64,000 nt of DNA from an uncultured Burkholderiales bacterium. GTDB lineage: Bacteria > Pseudomonadota > Gammaproteobacteria > Burkholderiales > Burkholderiaceae_C. Position 1 is the stretch's first letter, and each line of letters starts with the position of its first letter. This document shows positions 50,218 to 59,207 of this stretch, piece after piece. The stretch lies in assembly GCA_903830725.1 (NCBI GenBank), contig CAIKVH010000052.1, forward strand, positions 1 to 64,000. The letters run 5' to 3'. The notes under the pieces were generated by a model. That model was not told the DNA's origin. It ran no database searches and saw only the letters and a list, made by a program, of their open reading frames with translations. A program made the position numbers and the translations under genes.

Positions 50218-51786
50218 CTATTTCAAATGAGCAATAATTTCGCTCTTATTGATTACGTATTGATTGAATTGGCAACCCGTAGATTGAAAAAGATTTCTAA
50301 AGGCAACGTATTTGGTCTCGGGCTTTGATTTTGTAAACAGCCCTCGAAAGTAACCATCGCCCAGATTCAATTTAACCTCGCCCATTAGAACGGCTTTCTT
50401 ATTTGAAGCATCAAAAGTTTGCTCTACAAAACCAACTCCGCCTCCGTCTAATTCTCTTGGTAAATCTTCGGAGTAAATGTAAGTTCTTATAGGCCAACCC
50501 TTAATGGCAATGGCTGCCTCATTCGCCAATTGAATCGCACCCTCTTGCGTTTCTTTACTGTATGAATAATTACCGTCTCCTAGTTCAACAGCAATAAAAA
50601 ATGGTACTTCTGGAACTCTATCGTCACCCGAATAGGATTGTGACTTGATTATTAATTCATCAATTAATTTAAGACAATCTTTAGAGAACACTTGTACCAA
50701 ATACCGCTCCTCCTTGTTATCGCTAAATTTGATACCTTTGTAAGTGTCAAAATTTCGAAGCACTGGGGGGGCTATGACTAACCAGGCATTTTTAATTCTT
50801 TTTGCGGCAATTTGTGTCGGAATGAACTTCAAAAGACCTTCACAAATGTCTGTAAACATCTTTTGGGCCTTAACGTCGTCTGTCTCTACAGAAAGCTCAC
50901 GTCTAAAGTCCGGCGCGAAATAGAGAACATCATTTGACCAAGCCTTAAGGGCGTATCTTGCTGCATCAATTGGACTCTTCGCTCTGGTTGCATCGATAAC
51001 ATCTGGATCAGCCCTCAGCTTCACGGACGCATATTGCAACTGACTGGGAGACTCACTGACTATGGACAGGACAAACTCCTTATTTTCCGATAAAGATTTA
51101 GGTCCGTATTCAAGAATTGAGACATGACTGTCTTTTTTTACGACGATATCAATGATCTCTTTATCCTCTTTCAACCTTTGGGAAATGGATTGATATATCC
51201 AAGGTTTAATGTCTAAAGCCTTTTTAACAAATTCTTTATCATCCTTTAATTTTTCAGATACAAAATCAAACACGTGATAGTTTTGCTTAGCCAAAACTTC
51301 AATAATGAAGTCTTTATTGTCTAATAATTTAGCCGGCACCTCCTCCATACAAAGATAATTCTGCACCACTGCAGCCATTGCAATTTCCCAATCTTCTTGG
51401 AATTTCTTATCGATTTCTTTAATTACCCATCCGTTCTTTTGTACACCCGCCAAGACAATATCCCTGTCCCCCTTAAGCTCATCGGGCATCAAATAAAAGC
51501 CTGCTCCGTAAAAAGTATCTTTATTTTGTAGCGCTGCCAGGGCAACCTTTTTATTTTTTTGCAAATCAGGGGCAAGATGTTTAAAGCATCCCCCAACAAG
51601 AGACACCACTGAGATCATTAATTCCTCATCCGCCAGCAAATTTTTAGGCAACTTTTTGAGAAGATCTTCGAGTTGCTTGCTTTGGCTAGCTATGGTCTTG
51701 AGGGCAGAAATTTTCTTTATTGATTTGACCGCTAAAACACGTTCTTTATCTACATTTGCCTCTAGATCGTTTACCTTCTTAATCAT
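50218..51786 (-). CDS. DUF4116-repeat protein with an unassigned C-terminal domain
   Basis: Repeated '(L)KDDKEFVKKALDIKPWIYQSISQRLKEDKEIIDIVVKK'-type units; C-terminal about 230 aa not recognised. Confidence 0.8.
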   Translation of the reverse strand: MIKKVNDLEANVDKERVLAVKSIKKISALKTIASQSKQLEDLLKKLPKNLLADEELMISVVSLVGGCFKHLAPDLQKNKKVALAALQNKDTFYGAGFYLMPDELKGDRDIVLAGVQKNGWVIKEIDKKFQEDWEIAMAAVVQNYLCMEEVPAKLLDNKDFIIEVLAKQNYHVFDFVSEKLKDDKEFVKKALDIKPWIYQSISQRLKEDKEIIDIVVKKDSHVSILEYGPKSLSENKEFVLSIVSESPSQLQYASVKLRADPDVIDATRAKSPIDAARYALKAWSNDVLYFAPDFRRELSVETDDVKAQKMFTDICEGLLKFIPTQIAAKRIKNAWLVIAPPVLRNFDTYKGIKFSDNKEERYLVQVFSKDCLKLIDELIIKSQSYSGDDRVPEVPFFIAVELGDGNYSYSKETQEGAIQLANEAAIAIKGWPIRTYIYSEDLPRELDGGGVGFVEQTFDASNKKAVLMGEVKLNLGDGYFRGLFTKSKPETKYVAFRNLFQSTGCQFNQYVINKSEIIAHLK

Positions 51787-51851
51787 TGCTATCTCCGTGT
51801 TTAAATTGTTTTATTTAAAAAGTTCACATTATTCAGATCAATCGACTTAAA

Positions 51852-52658
51852 TTAGCCCCCGCGACCATGAAGTTGCCTCCAACCAAGAGCGTAGCGAACT
51901 TCATTTAATGCATGCTCTGCTTGAGGGGGGAGCTCTATTCGCATTTGCATATCTTTAAGAGATTGATATGACTTCTCCAACCACTTTATCGACTCAGTAC
52001 CAGGATCACTTAAGGCGAGCTGTAACCAACTAATCGCAACATTGCACCTCAAGGTCTCATCCTCAGGATGAGTCCTAAGCGCACGCTCCATCAATTCACT
52101 ACCTTTTAAATAATGCATAGCGGCATCCAGATTGCAATGGGTTGCCTTTAGGAATCTGCCAATAGATGAATGCACTTTAGCCTTAGCCTCAAATGATTCA
52201 TGCTCCTTTACATCTGAATTAAACTCCTTGGATTGGAGTAGCGCCAGTAATATCTCTATCACTGGGCGGGCAGAGTCAATATCCTCAATATCTAGCGAGA
52301 TGTCTACAAATGAGCAACAGGCTTGGGCCAAATCAGAAATCGCAGCAACCGAGAACCCTGCCTTATGCCAGATCACTTCAAAAAGTGAAAGTGCGGATTT
52401 ATATGCATCAAGCATTTCATCTCTTGCATCCGTTTGAGCCAAAGCTTCTGCAAGGGAAGCATACGAAATAGCTTGCCACCGAAAATAAACTGCGTTGTTG
52501 GGCTCATGAACTTGGAGCTCCTTCGCGAATTCAATGCACGTCCTAAAGGCTTCGCAAGCTAAATTAACTTCTTGCTCGCCAAGGAGCTTATAGGCTCGGT
52601 CAAATTCAGTCAAATACTGATTCGAAATCCCCTCCAATTGCTTTTGATTAATAGTCAT
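51852..52658 (-). CDS. Helical-repeat (TPR-like) protein
   Basis: 'RAYKLLGEQEVNLACEAFRTCIEFAKELQVHEPNNAVYFRWQAISYASLAEALAQ' TPR-like; ATGA overlap with the upstream NTPase gene. Confidence 0.7.
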   Translation of the reverse strand: MTINQKQLEGISNQYLTEFDRAYKLLGEQEVNLACEAFRTCIEFAKELQVHEPNNAVYFRWQAISYASLAEALAQTDARDEMLDAYKSALSLFEVIWHKAGFSVAAISDLAQACCSFVDISLDIEDIDSARPVIEILLALLQSKEFNSDVKEHESFEAKAKVHSSIGRFLKATHCNLDAAMHYLKGSELMERALRTHPEDETLRCNVAISWLQLALSDPGTESIKWLEKSYQSLKDMQMRIELPPQAEHALNEVRYALGWRQLHGRGG

Positions 52659-55600
52659 GTATTGGTGCCCTCACTGACAAGCTTAACTACAACAGGTCCA
52701 GTGCTCTTAATGACTACAAAGGCATTGGGATCCATTTCGACGGCATATTCAATTGATACATCTGAAAACCAACGACCCAACCCTTTTGCACCACTGAATT
52801 GAATATATTGCTGGGAATCATCGTCACCTAAATCTAATAAATTATGCGATTCGTGAGCGTGTATCCCGTTCAAATCCTCGCCTGCAAACGGCCCCTCAGC
52901 TATCCAAACCGGACACTCCTCTTGAAAGTAATTGGAAAACGGTCTTTTAAACCGAATGAGATATTGAATTGATTCAGTCGACTCTTCAGTATTGTTTTTC
53001 CGGTACCAATCTGCACGAACACGTTCCGCTAATAAATCTTGGTTATCTTCGTAAGGAGGCCAAAAAGCAAATGTTCGCAAATAATTTTCACATGTCAGAA
53101 GTATTCCCCCGTCCTTCATACCCGCGATCAATGGTATAGGTAAATCAATTCGATTATCTAACGCAATATCGCAGACCTTTACGACGTGTTCAGATTCAAC
53201 TTTGAACAACTCGATACCAATATCTTGCCTTCCATCTAAGGAATAGCTTTTAAATCCCAAACTTAGAAATTGATATTTATCGATGAATACTATTGACTTG
53301 AACCGTTGATAATCTACACCGCTTCTTATTTTTGAGGACAGTTTTTCTCCCAAGTATGTGTAAGATCCTGATTCAAATTCACGGACTTTTTCCCGATCAA
53401 TAATAAAAAAACAAGAGTCGCATGCAAAAATCGCAAAATGAGAGTCTAGTAAATCGCATATCAGATGCGCTTTCCCTTTTCCTAGTATGACCAGTCCTTG
53501 CCCCCCTTTCATTTCTAGCGGGACACAGCCAAGGTCTCCGTAAGAACATTGAATAGCAAAAGGGAGTCGTTCATCACAAATTGGATCCTTTTCTAATTCA
53601 GTCCAAGTATTTCTTGACCAGTCTATATTTGCAATTACTAAACCTGCATCTCCAATTGCCTCAATTTTTGACGTGTTGATATCAATGATACAACTTTCCC
53701 CAATCGCATTCTCCACAATGAGCATATGACCATCTATTAGAGCTACCCTGCTAATATTTGTTACGTATCGAGTGAAGATCTCAAATTGTAAAGAATTAGC
53801 TGCTGGATCCCAATACTTTTGTCCTCTGACTGAAGAATCAATTCGGTCCTCAACCATAAACATACCTGGGTAATATATCCCTGAGGAGTGAGGAAATTGA
53901 ACAGACCTTGCAAGCGCTGATCCGTAATTAGAAACCTCTCCCTTTAGGTAGATTGGCCAGGCGTAATCACCGCGAAGATTCGCCTTAGATGCCTCAATGT
54001 ACTGAGGGATCTCAGGAGCTTCAAGAATAAATTGAATTAAAATTCTGTGCGCCGGCCAAATGGAATCAGCCTTTAAAAACAAACTATTCCACCCTATGAT
54101 TCGCTCCATCCATGGGGATATTTGATTTGTCAAATCAGAAGCTAAAACGATATCACTTACTAGATCGCTGGAGCGATTAGCTGCACACTTGGCAAGGCAA
54201 AATCCTAGATTATTTAGCAATTCATGGATTTCATCGATAAGTCCTGCTTTTGCCAATTGCCAGGGTTGCTCCATGATCCGCCTAAGAGCAACGCTTAACT
54301 GTTTACTGCTTATATCAGTGTTTATAAAAAGGCTATCATCGTTTGTTTCCATAGGACGAAGCTCGGTCTCTAAATCCTTAAAAACTTTACTCAATCCTAA
54401 GTGAATGGTTTTTCTCGCACCTTGAGTTGATAAATACTTATCCCTCACTACCTCACTGAATTCACGGTGAAACCAACGCATTACCAGCGCACCGTCCACC
54501 TCTGAGAGTCCAAGGTATGGCTGTAAGTCAAAGAATAACCTTGACCAAAGGATTGGAGGGAGGGATTTAGTGCTATCCCACTTAACCTTAGATTTCTCGT
54601 TGGTTTTGAACTCTTCTCGAACTTGATCGTCTGTACCTAGTGCACGTGCCAACTCATCCTCTGAGAGCCCGAATCTTCCTGCTGTCAAATAGGTTAATGC
54701 ACGCTCAGTAAATACCTTGGGGTGATTCTCTCGCTTGAGTAAGCGCGTTTCGATTAATTCATGGATTAATCCTGCAACTGATGAAGGTAAATCCCTCGCT
54801 GGGCTCCAAGAAGTCCAGGTACTTGCCTCCTCATATGCCAGTTTAAGCCAAAGTGCAGATCCGTTTTCGCCGAACGCCTTAAGTACCGCCTGTTTTTGCT
54901 TAGGCATTAACTGACGTCCAGTTGAGGGAGCAATGCCGGCATTGAACCACGCAGCCTCTTTATCCTCTAACCAGGCATCTAACATGGCACGACCATCCTT
55001 TTGAGTCATTGCAGGTACATCAACGAGACCTTTTGTAAATATTCTCCTTGCAGTTTGTTCAATAATTGTCCCATTACGAAGCGATACAACAACCCGAGAA
55101 TGCTTGGGCAACTCCCTAGGCAACCACTCTAGCATCCACGCATTGTCAGCGCTATCGAGTTGATCAAGTGCATCTAAATACAAATGCAATGGACGCTCAG
55201 CAGTTGAATACCATAACGACTCTAAAAAGCACTCTGATAATTGATTGAGCGTGACAGGTACTGCTGGCTCAGGATACCCATAGGTTTGAGCTATGTCCTT
55301 GATAAGATCAGTAAGCAAACCCTTTAACGACTCAGTTCCTGGAACACCCCCTATGTAGCGTTGAACAATAACAGCATTGGTACTTTGGGCCTCCAAATCA
55401 ATTCTGGCTGCTTTGGCAAGAAGGGCAGATTTACCGCTACCTCCTGAACCAACTAGTATCAAAGGATAAGCATTTTTTTCTGGCTTAACGGTGCCTGTAT
55501 ATTGAGCTATTTGCTTTAGTAATTTTTGACGGCCAGCAAAAACTTTAGAGCGATTAATTCCGAATTCAACATGCACACGTTCCCGTTCCTGCATTTCATC

Positions 55601-56491
55601 GAAAATCCCAAGGGACTTAAGTTCCGCCTCAATCAAAGCAGTCTGATGAGATAAGAAGTTATTACAAAATTCGTTTAAATACTCGCTATCCGTTGCACCC
55701 TCAGTTCCGTGACGGCTCCACTCTGTACAGTAATCATGAACATTACCACCCAAACGCTCTCTTAGGGTGGCCTCCAAATCACTCAGTCGTTGTCTAGCCC
55801 CAATGACCACTGCCGAGGTCTGTGAATTCCAATCAATAAAATTGCTGGCGCTAGAATCTAGTGGAAGATTTACTAATTTGCGTACGTAAGCGTGCACATG
55901 TTGCGCTACATCCTCCCCCGATAGTGCCCCAAGGGCGACTTCCTGATGCGTTGCAGATGCGAAATAAGGTAACCGATCATCACCTTGGAAGTTTGCAGCA
56001 TCAGCTGCACTGCGCAACGCTGTGCGAAGCTTACTCTCCCTCGCCTCGTTATCAGCCCAGCTTCCAACTCTCTCATGCAAATGGTATGTGGGAGGAACCG
56101 AATTGAAATCTGGACCTTTGTATCCACTTTGAATGAGTTTGCGGTCATCTGCGGATGCGGCAGCAATCAACCGATCCCAATGAGACTGAGGAACCCGAGC
56201 CGGTACGGGCTCCCACCCATACCGGTCTCCCAAAAGAATTGCAAAGTTTGGCCTGGGAGACAACTCTTGTGAGCGGCGCACTTCCTCTAGACAAATACGC
56301 ATGGTGTCATGCTCGCGCTGCGCCTCCTCTGTGATCCCCCAGCGCAGATCGACCGCCTGAAAACGAGCTCCTCGCTCAGCGCAAAAACGCTCTAGCTTTG
56401 GAAACACATCTCTTTGCAGGGCTTCGCGCTCAGCGATGAAGTCACTAAAAGTTGAACTGATGAAGAGGCGAAAAGTTCTATTTATTGGCAT
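52655..56491 (-). CDS. DUF4062-NACHT/STAND NTPase with TEP1-like N-terminus
   Basis: 'RTFRLFISSTFSDFIAEREALQRDVFPKLERFCAERGARFQAVDLRWGITEEAQ...GDRYGWEPVP' (DUF4062); Walker A 'LVGSGGSGKSALLAKAA'; 'LHLYLDALDQLD' Walker B; large C-terminal beta-rich region. Confidence 0.9.
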   Translation of the reverse strand: MPINRTFRLFISSTFSDFIAEREALQRDVFPKLERFCAERGARFQAVDLRWGITEEAQREHDTMRICLEEVRRSQELSPRPNFAILLGDRYGWEPVPARVPQSHWDRLIAAASADDRKLIQSGYKGPDFNSVPPTYHLHERVGSWADNEARESKLRTALRSAADAANFQGDDRLPYFASATHQEVALGALSGEDVAQHVHAYVRKLVNLPLDSSASNFIDWNSQTSAVVIGARQRLSDLEATLRERLGGNVHDYCTEWSRHGTEGATDSEYLNEFCNNFLSHQTALIEAELKSLGIFDEMQERERVHVEFGINRSKVFAGRQKLLKQIAQYTGTVKPEKNAYPLILVGSGGSGKSALLAKAARIDLEAQSTNAVIVQRYIGGVPGTESLKGLLTDLIKDIAQTYGYPEPAVPVTLNQLSECFLESLWYSTAERPLHLYLDALDQLDSADNAWMLEWLPRELPKHSRVVVSLRNGTIIEQTARRIFTKGLVDVPAMTQKDGRAMLDAWLEDKEAAWFNAGIAPSTGRQLMPKQKQAVLKAFGENGSALWLKLAYEEASTWTSWSPARDLPSSVAGLIHELIETRLLKRENHPKVFTERALTYLTAGRFGLSEDELARALGTDDQVREEFKTNEKSKVKWDSTKSLPPILWSRLFFDLQPYLGLSEVDGALVMRWFHREFSEVVRDKYLSTQGARKTIHLGLSKVFKDLETELRPMETNDDSLFINTDISSKQLSVALRRIMEQPWQLAKAGLIDEIHELLNNLGFCLAKCAANRSSDLVSDIVLASDLTNQISPWMERIIGWNSLFLKADSIWPAHRILIQFILEAPEIPQYIEASKANLRGDYAWPIYLKGEVSNYGSALARSVQFPHSSGIYYPGMFMVEDRIDSSVRGQKYWDPAANSLQFEIFTRYVTNISRVALIDGHMLIVENAIGESCIIDINTSKIEAIGDAGLVIANIDWSRNTWTELEKDPICDERLPFAIQCSYGDLGCVPLEMKGGQGLVILGKGKAHLICDLLDSHFAIFACDSCFFIIDREKVREFESGSYTYLGEKLSSKIRSGVDYQRFKSIVFIDKYQFLSLGFKSYSLDGRQDIGIELFKVESEHVVKVCDIALDNRIDLPIPLIAGMKDGGILLTCENYLRTFAFWPPYEDNQDLLAERVRADWYRKNNTEESTESIQYLIRFKRPFSNYFQEECPVWIAEGPFAGEDLNGIHAHESHNLLDLGDDDSQQYIQFSGAKGLGRWFSDVSIEYAVEMDPNAFVVIKSTGPVVVKLVSEGTNT

Positions 56492-56990
56492 TTTTTAAAT
56501 TCAGCACAAATGGCATCCCAGACAAATGCATGGAAAAAAACAATACAAGAGATTAAATACAAAGTACTTAAAGCGCTAACCACAAAAATTTGAACTCTAA
56601 TATGGAGCACCCCTTGAAGTTGATAAGCACGCAACAACCAAATTCCAAGCCTCAATGAATTATCCCTAAATAGTATACGTCAGGTTAGGCAATTTATGTC
56701 TAATAAGACAACCTAAAATCCAAGCACAAAAAGCCTTTCCCCCTACGTAAACCTTAAACATTTCTATCCAATTTAGGAAATTTGTCAATTAAATATATAA
56801 AGAGGCATTTTTATAAAAATTATCCTTTAAAGGGCGTAATTTATACAAACTACTAAGCTCCACAAATTAGACTCGCTTTGGCAATCCCTTTTTAAAATAA
56901 TAATGCATTCAACACAAAATCAATAAATCAAAAAGATATAGCTAAAATTATGTAAAACCCAAAAACCAATTCTCAGGATTTAGGAAATAC
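56492..56990. promoter_or_regulatory. AT-rich divergent intergenic region, likely carrying promoters for the NTPase operon (-) and the LRR gene (+)
   Basis: About 500 bp without long ORFs between divergent genes; 11-bp direct repeat ATTTAGGAAAT at 56771-56781 and 56978-56988. Confidence 0.45.
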
Positions 56991-56996
56991 TTGTAT

Positions 56997-58508
56997 ATGA
57001 AAATTTCACCGCTCCATGAGCGTGCATCTCCACTTAAGGGCGATCTGGCTTCTTTTTTTAAACTTGTCAACTCTAACGACCCTGCTACTTTGCAGCAAGC
57101 CGCTGAGCTTATTTTGCAGATTCAGGAGCCATTTGATGCTTTATTCGAACAATGCGGAGTTGATCATGCAGGTCAACTCCTTAGAAGTAAACACCTAAGT
57201 GGCACCACAACAACTCAACCTGTGCTTGATACTTTATTGGCGTATCAACTCTCACTAGCCCCTAGCGGATCTCGTGCCGATGAGATACGGAGAAGCATTA
57301 CCAAACTTCAACTAGAGTTAACAAGTCCAGTTGACATAAAAGGATTTGACGCTTTAGATCAACTAGAAATAAGACTAGCGCCTGACTTTAAATCCCCAGA
57401 CCTTAAATGGTTAGGAGACTTGCCAGCGCTGAGTACCCTAAGCATAGGTTACCGACGACCGATTACTAAAGAACGGCTACCCAGTTTGCTATCCTTGACG
57501 GGGCTCAGTGCATCTAATCTGACAAAACTCAACCTAACTGCTCCTACACTCACAGATCTGAGTGCTCTGGAGAACTGCACAAAACTCACTCGGTTAGATT
57601 TAACTGAATGCAGCGAACTTGAGAATTTAGCCTCAATGAGTAAACTGCTTGCACTAGAGGAGTTGCTCTTAACCGAGTGTTCTAACTTATCGGACCTGAC
57701 ACCACTTGCAGGACTAAAAAGTTTGAGAATACTTTCAATCCAAAAATGCAATGCCCTCTGCTCGCTCGCCTTTGCTGGCGCATTACCCAGCCTTGAGAAA
57801 CTTCAACTTTCATGGAACACTGGATTAACGGATCTTGACTTTGGAGTAGCGATGTCCAGTCTCTTAGAGCTAGAGATTCGAGGTGACTCACCAACCAGTT
57901 TAAAAGGACTAGAACTGGCTCCAAACCTCAGCAAACTTAGTCTAACAAGGCACAAAATTACCTCCCTTGAGCCATTAATTGGCTGCAGTGCACTGGATAC
58001 ATTAACGCTGGTTTGGAGCGAAAAGTTAAATGATTTTGAGCCACTTAGAAGCTTTAAATCGCTCAAAAACCTCAAGCTTAATCTTAATTACTCTTTGCCA
58101 AGCGATATCTCACCCTTATCAGACTTAAGCGCACTGACCAACCTAAATATTGAGGGTCCACTAAAGGGGAAGAACGTATCCTATGAGCCTATTGCAAAGT
58201 TAGCAGGATTAACCCATCTCACCCTGGCAAGCGCAGCTGGTATGACAGATTCAAAATTCTTCACCTCGCTAAGCGCGCTTGAAAGGTTAGAGATTGCAAG
58301 GTGTGATGACTTTGTTGACCTAACGGGACTTGAGAACCATCCTAATCTCACATCCATCGTTTTAAATGGATGCGAAAACATCAAAGATATAACTCCCCTA
58401 ACGACTATACGTTCACTAAAGTTTTTAAGTATGTACGGGGTAAAACGTCCGAAGGGACTCAAAGAACTTAAATCGATCAAGGGATTAGAGATCGAAATAA
58501 TTACTTAG
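56997..58508 (+). CDS. SDS22-like leucine-rich repeat protein
   Basis: 'LTDLSALENCTKLTRLDLTECSELENLASMSKLLALEELLLTECSNLSDLTPLAGLKSLRIL'; AGGA upstream of ATG 56997 (ORF track start 56991 is TTG). Confidence 0.88.
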   Translation: MKISPLHERASPLKGDLASFFKLVNSNDPATLQQAAELILQIQEPFDALFEQCGVDHAGQLLRSKHLSGTTTTQPVLDTLLAYQLSLAPSGSRADEIRRSITKLQLELTSPVDIKGFDALDQLEIRLAPDFKSPDLKWLGDLPALSTLSIGYRRPITKERLPSLLSLTGLSASNLTKLNLTAPTLTDLSALENCTKLTRLDLTECSELENLASMSKLLALEELLLTECSNLSDLTPLAGLKSLRILSIQKCNALCSLAFAGALPSLEKLQLSWNTGLTDLDFGVAMSSLLELEIRGDSPTSLKGLELAPNLSKLSLTRHKITSLEPLIGCSALDTLTLVWSEKLNDFEPLRSFKSLKNLKLNLNYSLPSDISPLSDLSALTNLNIEGPLKGKNVSYEPIAKLAGLTHLTLASAAGMTDSKFFTSLSALERLEIARCDDFVDLTGLENHPNLTSIVLNGCENIKDITPLTTIRSLKFLSMYGVKRPKGLKELKSIKGLEIEIIT

Positions 58509-59152
58509 GATGAACCCGATTTAGACAAGGAAATTTGAATGTCTGGATTGTAGAAGACAACAGTATCGTCCTCAATTGACATATCAAATTCTTGCTTCAT
58601 GAAAAGATCGAGTTCTTCATCAGAAGTCCACGCATTAGAGTGCCAAAGTTTCGCCATCATTTCATGTTCTTTGGAGACTTGTTTTGCGGAAGGCTCTTTT
58701 TCCGGGGTCTTCCATTTAAAGTTGCTTTGCGTTGTGGACCAGTAATTCGGTAAATTGGCTTTTTCTAATTCGATAGCCTTGGTGACGATATAGTTTGCAA
58801 CAATCACAATTTTGAAATCTGAGGAAATCTTGTCCTGAACTTTTGGCAAATCCCATTTCAACGCTTTAGGATCAGTAAAGTACCACGGAGCTGGATATTC
58901 AACCTCGATCTCCACATCATCAAAATCGTCCTCATCGGGACTCAAAGCCGGCTCAATTAAGGAGTTCCACTCTTCCTCGCAATCCGTCTCTAAAAATGAC
59001 AGGTCCGCAGTAAACCCTGCATTGGTTTCCTCCCAAAAATAATCGATTCCAATACCAAAGGTATCCTCACTGTTGGTAAACCAACGCGTTCTCTTGAGGT
59101 ACCCTTCGGAACTAACCGTGTATTTCGGAGACTTTGATATGGACTTCTTCAT
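58505..59152 (-). CDS. Acidic hypothetical protein
   Basis: 215-aa ORF, D/E-rich; stop overlaps the LRR gene stop (TTAG). Confidence 0.65.
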   Translation of the reverse strand: MKKSISKSPKYTVSSEGYLKRTRWFTNSEDTFGIGIDYFWEETNAGFTADLSFLETDCEEEWNSLIEPALSPDEDDFDDVEIEVEYPAPWYFTDPKALKWDLPKVQDKISSDFKIVIVANYIVTKAIELEKANLPNYWSTTQSNFKWKTPEKEPSAKQVSKEHEMMAKLWHSNAWTSDEELDLFMKQEFDMSIEDDTVVFYNPDIQISLSKSGSS

Positions 59153-59207
59153 CAGTTTTTCCTTTCAAAAGATTGGATAGGTAGTGAAGCGGGCAGTAAT
59201 ATTCCCC

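Noticed and set aside
44641-59207. Prophage or transposon origin of the accessory region
   Set aside because: No recombinase, transposase, phage structural gene, tRNA or flanking direct repeats recognised; horizontal origin remains possible but unproven.
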